Both the position numbers and the translations under genes were made by a program. From Moheibacter lacus (GTDB lineage Bacteria > Bacteroidota > Bacteroidia > Flavobacteriales > Weeksellaceae), in the NCBI RefSeq assembly GCF_014042165.1, contig NZ_JACDZE010000001.1:766595-830594 (forward strand): a stretch of 64,000 bases of DNA. Reading direction: 5' to 3'. The notes under the pieces are model-generated. The model saw nothing but the letters and a program-made list of their open reading frames with translations, did no database searches and had not been told where the DNA came from. Below are positions 26,781 to 33,606 of this stretch, piece after piece (the first letter of the stretch is position 1; each line of letters opens with the position of its first letter).

Positions 26781-27080
26781 ATTTAATTTTATTGAGCGGA
26801 CTCTGAGGAACCCGCAACATTCAGTCTACCAATTGAGCCACAAATAAAAAAATCCTATCATTTCTGAAAGGATTTTTGGAGCGGGAGACGGCCCCGATGC
26901 GTCGGGGGAACCCGCAACATTCAGCCTACCAATTGAGCCACAAATAAAAAAATCCTATCATTTCTGAAAGGATTTTTGGAGCGGGAGACGGCCCCGATGC
27001 GTCGGGGGAACCCGCAACATTCAGCCTACCAATTAAGCCACAAATAAAAAAATCCTATCATTTCTGAAAGGATTTTTGGA
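26781..27080 (-). repeat. Three 100-bp tandem units: tRNA-Gly-derived pseudo-tRNA plus terminator
   Basis: Units at 26781-26880, 26881-26980 and 26981-27080. The last two differ by one base (26935 G versus 27035 A); the first has diverged over its first 30 bases. Read on the minus strand, each unit is a decayed copy of the adjacent tRNA-Gly(TCC): the 5' acceptor strand is missing, the D-arm CTCAATTGGTAG is kept, 16 bases including the anticodon are deleted, GCTGAATGTTGCGGGTTC is kept, the T-loop GAGTC is replaced by a 16-bp palindrome CCCCGACGCATCGGGG (in units 2 and 3), and the 3' strand CCGTCTCCCGC with TCCA is intact. Each unit then contains the same terminator hairpin. Confidence 0.9.
27047..27076 (-). 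terminator. Intrinsic terminator after tRNA-Gly
   Basis: Stem AATCCT/AGGATT with A/T extension, then a run of T on the minus strand, directly after the encoded CCA of the tRNA. The same hairpin recurs in the two upstream tandem units (about 26847-26876 and 26947-26976). Confidence 0.7.
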
Positions 27081-27152
27081 GCGGGAGACGGGACTCGAAC
27101 CCGCAACATTCAGCTTGGAAGGCTGAAGCTCTACCAATTGAGCTACTCCCGC
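27077..27152 (-). tRNA. tRNA-Gly, anticodon TCC, CCA encoded
   Basis: The minus-strand sequence folds as a cloverleaf: acceptor stem GCGGGAG/CTCCCGC, D-arm with AGCTCAATTGGTAGAGC, anticodon stem TCAGC/GCTGA around loop CTTCCAA (anticodon TCC), and T-arm with GGTTCGAGTCC. Discriminator T and CCA are encoded (27077-27080). It lies convergent to the kinase gene. The tandem pseudo-tRNA units lie directly downstream of it. Confidence 0.97.
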
Positions 27153-27298
27153 ATTTCTGAGTACAAATTAAATTCGAATAATTGAAACAGCCAATAAAAA
27201 TTGAAAAAAAATTAATTTGATCTTAAAAATATGGTCAAAATAATTTCTCTTCAATACTCGAATTTTCGTTATACCTTTAATAATCAAACCATTAAATT

Positions 27299-27857
27299 AT
27301 TAAAAATTTTATTTTACGTGTTATTTGCAGTTTGGGTTTTTGCTTCCTTAATGCCCAAACTCCTGAAGAAATGAAAGCTTGGGAGAATTCGATGACACCA
27401 GGAGCCGAACACAAATGGATGGAACCTTATGCCGGCGAATGGTCTGCTGTGACCACCATTTGGATGGATCCTACCCAACCTCCCATCAGTTCAAATGGAA
27501 GTTGTGTCAATTCGATGTCCATAGGTCGCTATTTGGAATATAGTTTTAACGGAAATTTCATGGGAATGCGATTTGAAGGAAAAGGTGTGATGGCTTTTGA
27601 TAACTTGGAGAAAAAATATAAATCGACATGACGAGACAGTATGAGCACTGGAATCATGTAAACAGTCGGAACCTATGATGCAAAAACGCAAACCATGACT
27701 TCGACCGGAACGTCTGTAGACCCAATGTCCAAACAAGAAATGACCACCAAAGAAATTACAAAATTTGTTTCCAAAGACAAATACATCATGGAAATGTACG
27801 CTGTGATAGATGGTAAAGAAACCAAAATGATAGAAGTAGTTTATACAAGAAAATAAT
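27299..27857 (+). pseudogene. DUF1579 family gene, inactivated by several lesions
   Basis: The frame encodes a DUF1579 protein (ENSMTPGAEHKWMEPYAGEW, then TYDAKTQTMTSTGTSVDP). A signal-peptide-like stretch KNFILRVICSLGFCFLNAQ is readable upstream but begins at ATT (27299) where an ATG is expected. Two in-frame stops follow: TGA at 27629, where the family has Trp (ST-W), and TAA at 27659, where Tyr is expected. Near the end a T-run (27839-27844) shifts the frame away from the expected VVYTRK ending with TAA at 27857; the unshifted frame ends at 27871. The rest of the frame is well preserved, so inactivation is recent. TACCTTTA at 27272 is a near promoter match. Confidence 0.75.
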
Positions 27858-27959
27858 TTACTCAAATTGAACCTTATCGAAAGCCTATTCCATCCAATAG
27901 GCTTTTGTTTTAACATAAAATTAGCGCAAGGATTTCCCTATTTTCACCGGCTTAATCCC

Positions 27960-27967
27960 TACTTTTG
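27960..27967 (+). promoter_or_regulatory. -7 promoter element for HMG-CoA reductase gene
   Basis: TACTTTTG fits TAnnTTTG, 21 nt before the ATG at 27988. Confidence 0.55.
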
Positions 27968-27987
27968 TATTTCTTAATATTTCAAGC

Positions 27988-29340
27988 ATGAATCATACTC
28001 CGGTTGAAGGTTTTTCAAAAATGTCAAAAGAAGGGAAAATCGAATGGCTAGTCAACGAATATCTAGATGGGTCTGAAAATGCTCTTCAAACCCTGAAACA
28101 ATATTGGAATGACGATGTAGAACTTCAAAGGCTTCACGATGAATTCTCCGAAAACACCCTTTCCAATTTCTATATGCCTTTTGGTTTTGCTCCGAATTTT
28201 TTAATCGATGACGAATTGCATTGTTTACCGATGGCCATCGAGGAAAGTTCAGTAGTAGCTGCAGCTTCAAAAGCAGCAAAATTCTGGATTTCGCGTGGCG
28301 GATTTAAAACCCAAGTGATTTCCAAAACCAAATTGGGACAAGTCCATTTCATGTTCAAAGGTGACAAAGAAAAATTGGAACATTTTTTCATCGAAACCGT
28401 TTTGGCTAAATTGTTCATCGATACTGAAGCCATTACCAAAAACATGCAAGCGCGTGGTGGTGGGATTTTGAATCTGAAATTGGTTGATAAAACAGCCGAA
28501 ATGGACCATTATTTTCAAATTCATGCCGAATTTGACACCGTAGATTCCATGGGCGCCAATTTTATCAATTCCTGTTTGGAACAATTTGCCCAAACCCTGA
28601 AAAGAGAATTATTTGCCTCTGATTCATTTACCTCTGAAGAAAAAGAATCTTTACAAATCGTGATGTGTATTTTGTCGAACTATACGCCGGAATGCATCGT
28701 CAGAGCAGAAGTGAGCTGTCCGGTTGAAGATTTGGAAGAAGGAAATGTTACTTCAGCAGAATTTGTGGAGAAATTTACCAGAGCCGTACGCATCGCCGAA
28801 ATCGAACCTTATCGCGCCGCAACGCATAACAAAGGCATCATGAACGGTGTCGATGCAGTAGTGATTGCAACAGGAAATGATTTCCGTGCCGTAGAAGCTT
28901 GTGCGCATGCCTATGCTTCGCGAAACGGAAAGTACAGCAGTTTGACACACGTCGAAGTAAAAGATGGCGTTTTCAGATTTTGGTTGGATTTACCGATTGC
29001 GCTCGGAACCGTTGGCGGACTGACTTCTTTGCATCCGCTTGTCAAATTGGCTTTGCAAGTGCTCGGATGTCCCAATGCTGAAAAACTGATGGGGATCGTT
29101 GCGGTAGGTGGATTGGCGCAAAATTTTGCAGCGCTTCGTTCTTTGGTTACGACCGGAATCCAACAAGGGCACATGAAAATGCATTTGATGAATATTTTAA
29201 ATCAACTGGAAGCGACAGAAGCAGAAAGAAACTATTTTGTGAATTTCTTTAAAGACAAAACCGTTTCGCATCATGCTGTGATTGCAGAGTTCTGCAAAAT
29301 CCGTGGCGTGAAAAGCGTGGAGGAATTGAAGAAGGGTTGA
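27988..29340 (+). CDS. mvaA: Hydroxymethylglutaryl-CoA reductase, class II
   Basis: A 450-residue enzyme of the class II (bacterial) type that reduces HMG-CoA to mevalonate. Motifs: AIEESSVVAAASKAAKFW with the catalytic Glu, VDSMGANFINSCLEQ (substrate-binding), the catalytic Lys in NKGIMNGVDAVVIATGNDFR, GTVGGLTSLHPLVKLALQVL and GGLAQNFAALRSLVT, and a C-terminal His in VSHHAVIAEFCKIR. In Bacteroidota this enzyme supplies isoprenoids through the mevalonate pathway. Cytoplasmic. No other mevalonate gene is adjacent. Confidence 0.95.
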   Translation: MNHTPVEGFSKMSKEGKIEWLVNEYLDGSENALQTLKQYWNDDVELQRLHDEFSENTLSNFYMPFGFAPNFLIDDELHCLPMAIEESSVVAAASKAAKFWISRGGFKTQVISKTKLGQVHFMFKGDKEKLEHFFIETVLAKLFIDTEAITKNMQARGGGILNLKLVDKTAEMDHYFQIHAEFDTVDSMGANFINSCLEQFAQTLKRELFASDSFTSEEKESLQIVMCILSNYTPECIVRAEVSCPVEDLEEGNVTSAEFVEKFTRAVRIAEIEPYRAATHNKGIMNGVDAVVIATGNDFRAVEACAHAYASRNGKYSSLTHVEVKDGVFRFWLDLPIALGTVGGLTSLHPLVKLALQVLGCPNAEKLMGIVAVGGLAQNFAALRSLVTTGIQQGHMKMHLMNILNQLEATEAERNYFVNFFKDKTVSHHAVIAEFCKIRGVKSVEELKKG

Positions 29341-29354
29341 TTTGATGATTTGAC

Positions 29355-29368
29355 CCCGATGTTTCGGG
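29355..29368. repeat. Short CCCGA-n4-TCGGG palindrome
   Basis: CCCGATGTTTCGGG in the gap between mvaA and the next gene. It has the same form as the palindrome inserted in the tRNA-derived units (CCCCGATGCGTCGGGG), suggesting a REP-like family in this genome. Confidence 0.45.
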
Positions 29369-29448
29369 ATGAAAATTTAATCTTTTGGTTTTGAAATAAT
29401 TTTAAACTCAACACTCATCCACTCTTAACTCACCATTCGTAACTTAAA

Positions 29449-29880
29449 ATGCGTCTCTGGTCACTTCATCCAAAATACTTAGACACCAAAGGTTTGGTTG
29501 CGCTTTGGCGCGAAACTTTATTGGCCAAAAACGTACTGGAAGGCAATACAAAAGGCTATAAAAACCATCCGCAATTGAACCGATTCAAAGAAGTCGAACG
29601 TCCGGTAGAGGCGATTAATCAATATTTAGCAGAAATCTGGGACGAGGCAAATTTCCGTGGCTATAAATTTGATAAAACGAAAATCAATTGGAAATTTAAC
29701 ATTCAAAAAATGACGGTCACGGATGGTCAAATCCAATTTGAATTTGAGCATTTGCTCCGCAAATTGGAAATCCGTGATGAAGTGAAATTTCAACAATTGG
29801 AAAATCTTGTTGAGTTGGACACCTTCCATTTATTTAAAACCATCCAAGGCGAAATCGAAAAATGGGAAATAATTTCATAG
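29449..29880 (+). CDS. Pyrimidine-dimer DNA glycosylase/endonuclease V family protein
   Basis: A 143-residue protein. The N-terminal part MRLWSLHPKYLDTKGLVALW followed by RETLLAKNVLEG and GYKNHPQLNRFKE matches the Pyr_excise family (T4 endonuclease V relatives), which cleave at ultraviolet-induced pyrimidine dimers. The C-terminal half (residues 80-143) is a beta/helix segment found in the flavobacterial group. Activity on DNA is inferred from the family and not from mapped catalytic residues. The last 19 bp overlap the following gene. Confidence 0.75.
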   Translation: MRLWSLHPKYLDTKGLVALWRETLLAKNVLEGNTKGYKNHPQLNRFKEVERPVEAINQYLAEIWDEANFRGYKFDKTKINWKFNIQKMTVTDGQIQFEFEHLLRKLEIRDEVKFQQLENLVELDTFHLFKTIQGEIEKWEIIS

Positions 29881-30356
29881 AAGAATACCATCAAAAAGCT
29901 TCGCAAAAACAAACTGAACACAAAAAGTTTTTGGGAAAACTGAAGCAAAAACCTCCAAAAGATTTGGATCGGAAAATGCTCGAAATTCATGAAGAGGTTT
30001 TTGAACGGATTGATTGCCTGAGCTGTGCGAATTGTTGCAAAACCACCGGTCCGCTTTTTACCCAAAAAGACATCGAACGGCTTTCGGGTTTATTTCGCTT
30101 GAAACCTTCTCAATTCATCGAAAAATATTTAAGAATCGACGAAGAAAACGATTATGTTTTACAGTCCGTTCCTTGTCCATTTCTGGGAGCCGATAATTAT
30201 TGTTCGGTCTATGAACACCGACCGAAAGCTTGTCGGGAATATCCGCACACCGACCGAAAAAAATTCTACCAAATCAATCATTTGACCCTAAAAAATATTC
30301 TGATTTGTCCGGCGACATATGAAGTGGTGGAAGAAATGATGCGGAAATTGAAATAA
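29862..30356 (+). CDS. YkgJ family cysteine-cluster protein
   Basis: A 164-residue protein with eight or so clustered cysteines typical of the YkgJ/UPF0153 (CxxCxxCC) family: CLSCANCCKTTGP in the N-half and CPFLGADNYCSVYEHRPKAC later, ending in NILICPATYEVVEEM. Such clusters are predicted to bind Zn or an Fe-S cluster. A basic N-terminal helix (KQTEHKKFLGKLKQKPPKDL) precedes. Function unknown. It overlaps the upstream glycosylase gene by 19 bp in another frame, so the two are probably one transcript. Confidence 0.83.
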   Translation: MGNNFIEEYHQKASQKQTEHKKFLGKLKQKPPKDLDRKMLEIHEEVFERIDCLSCANCCKTTGPLFTQKDIERLSGLFRLKPSQFIEKYLRIDEENDYVLQSVPCPFLGADNYCSVYEHRPKACREYPHTDRKKFYQINHLTLKNILICPATYEVVEEMMRKLK

Positions 30357-30412
30357 AAAACCATTCGGTCGCTGATTCTGAAATCTAGGAATCGAAGCGA
30401 CAAAATGGTTTT
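30357..30412. terminator. Long imperfect hairpin between convergent genes
   Basis: AAAACCATT at the left pairs with AATGGTTTT at the right, with inner TCGCT/AGCGA and ATTC/GAAT pairs. It separates the YkgJ gene from the convergent beta-barrel gene and could terminate both. Confidence 0.65.
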
Positions 30413-30441
30413 CATTTGATAATGAATATGAGGAAAATTAT

Positions 30442-31494
30442 CTAAAAACCCATATTCAAACCGAACTGTAACATCTGACGGTTGTCGAAATTTCCTTTGT
30501 TAAAAAATGGACTGAAATCCTGTCTTACAAAGAAATTCCAGTTGAAAATACTCAAGGTCAATTGTCCACCATAAGCGAAATTATTCAACTCATAATTGGT
30601 TTTTTTATCCCGATAATCCACATCTACACCCTCAACGATATGGTTGGTCGAAATCCTAAAACCACCATAAACATTGGCTGCAATACCGATTCCTTTGTCA
30701 GGATTTCGATAGGTTTCTTCATTTTTGGTTTTCAATCCGGTGATACTGTATTTCACACCAAGCGGAATCATGATGTAAGTGGATCTCAATTTACTTTTGT
30801 CCAAATTATGCGCATATTGTGTCAAATCTAAATTTCCTTCCGGACTTCTGGTCACGAAATAATTATCATCAAACCTGACCGTTCTCCAAGACAAATAAGA
30901 TCCTGTCATGAACACAAATGGACTGGTTTTGGTCAATTGCCGATGGTACAAAAACCCGAAATCAATTCCACTGGAATACCCCAAATGATCATTCAATTTG
31001 GTATAATCATCATCAGGCAAAACGATCATTCCATACGCCAAATAGCCTGTCATTTCATTTTTAGGTTTATAATGCCACTCTTTCGTCTTTTCTTCTTGTT
31101 CCTTTTTCAATTGTTCGACGTCTGTATTCATGATCGAATATTGAACTTGTTGTTTGACCACTTCATCCAGATCAAATTTCAAATTTTCAATGCCCGAATT
31201 GATTCTTTCAGAGAAACGCAAAGCGATGTCTGCTTTTAAATTGCTTGCAAGCGAATCTGAAATAACGCCCGTTTCCAAATCTGCATCCACCTTTGAAACT
31301 TCAGTTTCCATCGCCAATTTTTCCTGAATTACAATTTCACGGATTTCGATGGCATATTTTTCTACTTTCTCTCTAACCACTGGACTTACACGCTCATCAA
31401 TTGGGGTATTTTCGTTGAAATCCCATTTAATAGTTTGGGCTTGTGAACTCATGCCGATCAGGCATAGCATTCCTGAGACGATCAATTTTTTCAT
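30442..31494 (-). CDS. Outer-membrane beta-barrel protein with N-terminal helical region
   Basis: A 350-residue exported protein (signal peptide ends near GMSSQAQ, residue 20). Residues about 30-150 are charged and helical (EKVEKYAIEIREIVIQEKL, VEQLKKEQEEKTKEW), followed from about 155 by amphipathic beta strands ending MLQFGLNMGF, the aromatic C-terminus of an outer-membrane barrel. The combination suggests a small barrel with a periplasmic helical domain. It is the third gene of a sigma/anti-sigma operon, and such cell-envelope proteins are sometimes the regulated target. Function unknown. Confidence 0.75.
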   Translation of the reverse strand: MKKLIVSGMLCLIGMSSQAQTIKWDFNENTPIDERVSPVVREKVEKYAIEIREIVIQEKLAMETEVSKVDADLETGVISDSLASNLKADIALRFSERINSGIENLKFDLDEVVKQQVQYSIMNTDVEQLKKEQEEKTKEWHYKPKNEMTGYLAYGMIVLPDDDYTKLNDHLGYSSGIDFGFLYHRQLTKTSPFVFMTGSYLSWRTVRFDDNYFVTRSPEGNLDLTQYAHNLDKSKLRSTYIMIPLGVKYSITGLKTKNEETYRNPDKGIGIAANVYGGFRISTNHIVEGVDVDYRDKKTNYELNNFAYGGQLTLSIFNWNFFVRQDFSPFFNKGNFDNRQMLQFGLNMGF

Positions 31495-31524
31495 CTTATT
31501 TTAATTTTAAAAGCTGTTAATAAA

Positions 31525-32196
31525 TTACTTATTGAAATCGATGATGACCAATTTCGACCCTTTGTTTTTTTCCTGAACGGCTTGGTTATTCTCGATCGAA
31601 TACAAAAGCATTTCAGGATCCACATAATTGGGTTTGGATTTGGGTTTTGAAATCGAATCGGTGTTTAGCGCCAACACCATTTCGGGTTTCAGTTCCAATT
31701 TTGGTTCATCTTTAATAATTTTTTCTTCGAATTCAAGTTCGGATTCAACGTGAAGATCATTTGATTTTACCTTTTCTGTTTTGACCAAAACCGCTTCAGA
31801 TTTGGGTTGGTTATCAGAATTTGAAATTGCTTTATCGCTTTCTGAATTTTTATTTTCTGCTAATTCTATTTGAACTTTTGTTTCAATTGGATTGGATTCA
31901 ATATTCGCCTGTTTCATTTCTATTTCCGGTAATTTCCTTTCCGTTCCAACCCAATTTTGGTCATTTGGTATTTCAGTATTCAACGCATTCCAACCCATCA
32001 CAATTCCGATCAAAATCGCTACCGAAGCTGCAAGCCCCACCCAAACCCTTTGCTTTCTGGTTGATTTTGGTGATTTCTTTCCACCATTTTCTTCCAGCAT
32101 CGCCTCCAATCGCTCCCAAGCATTTTCCGAAACCGGAACTTCTCGAGACTCCAATTGGGATTTGATTTGATTTTCTATGTTATGTTTAGTTTTCAT
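31525..32196 (-). CDS. Putative anti-sigma factor, single-pass membrane protein
   Basis: A 223-residue protein with about 50 N-terminal cytoplasmic residues (SQLESREVPVSENAWERLEA is typical of Bacteroidota anti-sigma proteins), one helix near residues 50-68 (VWVGLAASVAILIGIVMGW) and a long, acidic/lysine-rich periplasmic tail. It begins 11 bp inside the 3' end of the ECF sigma gene. No zinc-finger residues are seen. It most likely sequesters the sigma factor at the membrane until a signal releases it; this is inferred from position and topology. Confidence 0.72.
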   Translation of the reverse strand: MKTKHNIENQIKSQLESREVPVSENAWERLEAMLEENGGKKSPKSTRKQRVWVGLAASVAILIGIVMGWNALNTEIPNDQNWVGTERKLPEIEMKQANIESNPIETKVQIELAENKNSESDKAISNSDNQPKSEAVLVKTEKVKSNDLHVESELEFEEKIIKDEPKLELKPEMVLALNTDSISKPKSKPNYVDPEMLLYSIENNQAVQEKNKGSKLVIIDFNK

Positions 32197-32746
32197 TTGC
32201 GATGTTTTTTTGATTCAGAATCAAATCTTTCAACTTATTTTTCGCTCTCGCCAATTGCGTTCTGGAAACCGCCTCACTTATGGAAAGCATTTCGGAAATT
32301 TCTCTGTGCGAATACTCCTCCAAAACAAAAAGATTAAAAACCGCTCTGTAATTTTCCGGAATTTGATCCAATAATTCTTGGACGTTTAGTCCTGAAATAT
32401 CTTCATCCAAATCTTCTAATTCCTCTCTGACTTCAACCTCATCTAGATAGACCATACTTTTGTTCAACTTGATGAAATCTAAACATTCATTCACCATAAT
32501 TCTTCTGATCCAACCTTCAAAACTTCCTTCAGATTTATAAGCGTCGATATTTTTAAAAACCTTCACAAATCCTCTGAGCATACAATCTTCCGCATAATGC
32601 AAATCTGAAATGTAACTTCTGCAAACACTGAGCATCTTACGGGAATTCCGGTCAAACAATTCTTTTTGCGCCAGACGATCCTGCTTTTTTAAAGTGGGAA
32701 CAAGTACTTCCAATTTTTGGTTTCTATGTATCGATATAATTTTCAT
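32186..32746 (-). CDS. ECF RNA polymerase sigma factor
   Basis: A 186-residue sigma-70 family protein of the extracytoplasmic-function class. Region 2 includes RSYISDLHYAEDCMLRGFVKVF and GSFEGWIRRIMVNECLDFIK; region 4 is LLDQIPENYRAVFNLFVLEEYSHREISEMLSI, split as IPENYRAVFNLFVLEEYSHR and the helix-turn-helix SHREISEMLSISEAVSRTQL. It directs polymerase to an envelope-related regulon. It is co-transcribed with the membrane protein that follows and a beta-barrel gene. Confidence 0.92.
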   Translation of the reverse strand: MKIISIHRNQKLEVLVPTLKKQDRLAQKELFDRNSRKMLSVCRSYISDLHYAEDCMLRGFVKVFKNIDAYKSEGSFEGWIRRIMVNECLDFIKLNKSMVYLDEVEVREELEDLDEDISGLNVQELLDQIPENYRAVFNLFVLEEYSHREISEMLSISEAVSRTQLARAKNKLKDLILNQKNIANEN

Positions 32747-32815
32747 CCGGTACCCAATTTATTATTTTGACCAAATGGAATGACGAATTTAAGTTTTCTG
32801 CTTTTTTTATGAACT

Positions 32816-32869
32816 ATTTTTATCGTCATTTCAAAATGATTGGCTTCTGTTTGTATAGACGATAAAAAT
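32816..32869. repeat. Perfect 12-bp inverted repeat upstream of the sigma factor gene
   Basis: ATTTTTATCGTC at 32816-32827 and its complement GACGATAAAAAT at 32858-32869, 30 bp apart. They lie 70-123 bp before the sigma gene start and may be a protein-binding site or hairpin. Between 32747 and 32948 no gene is seen. Confidence 0.5.
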
Positions 32870-32908
32870 TTAAAAAAAGTGACAAATGAATTGAAAAATA
32901 AATAAAAA

Positions 32909-32925
32909 ACCCGCCATAAGCGGGT
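32909..32925 (-). terminator. Intrinsic terminator of LEA-like gene
   Basis: ACCCGC/GCGGGT stem with a 5-nt loop followed by T-run on the minus strand, 24 bp after the coiled-coil gene's stop. Confidence 0.85.
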
Positions 32926-32948
32926 GAATTCACATGATTATCAATGAA

Positions 32949-33479
32949 TTAATCATTCAAATCCTCTTCTATATTTTTAAAATTCTCTTTGGCTTTTTGC
33001 GTGACTTCGTCGACTTCTTCATCCAGTTTTGCGATGTTTTCAGAAACATTTTCTTTTACTTCTGCTGCTTTTTCCTCAGCTGTTTCCACCAGTTCTTCCG
33101 ATTTTTTATTCAAATCTTTTGCCACTTCTTCTGCTTTGGTTTCAGTCTTTTCAGCCGTACCAGAAACCGTTTCTTTTGCTTCATCAAAAGTTTCTTTGGC
33201 TTTTTCTTTCAAACTTTCAGCAGCCTCTTTGGTTTCTTCCCAAACTTCATCGGCCTTTTCTTTTACATTTTCCCAAGTTTCTTCTGCTCTTTCTTTTGCA
33301 GACTCTCTTGCTTCTTTTGTTTCTTCCCAAACTTCAGTTGCTTTTTCCTTTAAATTTGAAGCGGCTACTTTTGCTTCTTCAGCCAATTTTTGACTTGCTT
33401 CTTTTACATCTTGTTGCATTTCAGAAGCCTTTTCTTGACCACTTCCAAATAAATTTTTAAAAAATGAACCTAATCCCAT
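32949..33479 (-). CDS. LEA-like / apolipoprotein-like amphipathic helical protein
   Basis: A 176-residue protein of Ala, Glu, Lys and Thr with almost no aromatic residues except Trp in the recurrent segment VWEETKEA (two copies) and the related ETWENVKEKAD. After a short N-terminal MGLGSFFKNLFGSGQ it is one continuous amphipathic helix of 11-residue repeats such as KEKATEVWEET, KEKADEVWEET, and KEKAKETFDEA. No signal peptide. This is the pattern of late-embryogenesis-abundant or apolipoprotein-like proteins that are disordered or coat surfaces and membranes under stress. Any stress role is inference. Confidence 0.7.
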   Translation of the reverse strand: MGLGSFFKNLFGSGQEKASEMQQDVKEASQKLAEEAKVAASNLKEKATEVWEETKEARESAKERAEETWENVKEKADEVWEETKEAAESLKEKAKETFDEAKETVSGTAEKTETKAEEVAKDLNKKSEELVETAEEKAAEVKENVSENIAKLDEEVDEVTQKAKENFKNIEEDLND

Positions 33480-33533
33480 AGTTTTGTTTTTAAAATTAAT
33501 AAGAACTAAAATAATCAGAATGAGTCAATTATA

Positions 33534-33541
33534 CAAACCTA
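33534..33541 (-). promoter_or_regulatory. -7 promoter element of LEA-like gene
   Basis: TAGGTTTG on the minus strand fits TAnnTTTG, about 55 nt before the ATG at 33479. Confidence 0.45.
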
Positions 33542-33574
33542 AATTTTAACCCAACAAAAATGGATTCATCTTTG

Positions 33575-33582
33575 TAGATTTG
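33575..33582 (+). promoter_or_regulatory. -7 promoter element of bshC
   Basis: TAGATTTG fits TAnnTTTG, 25 nt before the TTG start of BshC at 33607. Confidence 0.45.
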
Positions 33583-33606
33583 TGTTTTCAATTTTAAATC
33601 CAAATT

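Noticed and set aside
26781-27080. CRISPR array
   Set aside because: Units are contiguous 100-bp copies with no variable spacers and match the adjacent tRNA gene.
27629-27661. Recoding (selenocysteine or readthrough) of the TGA and TAA in the DUF1579 gene
   Set aside because: No SECIS-like structure is seen; a missing ATG and a frameshift at the end make ordinary pseudogene decay more likely.
32934-33460. Three long plus-strand ORFs opposite the LEA-like gene
   Set aside because: Antisense readings of Lys/Glu-rich repeats give Phe/Ser/Leu runs; they are composition artefacts.
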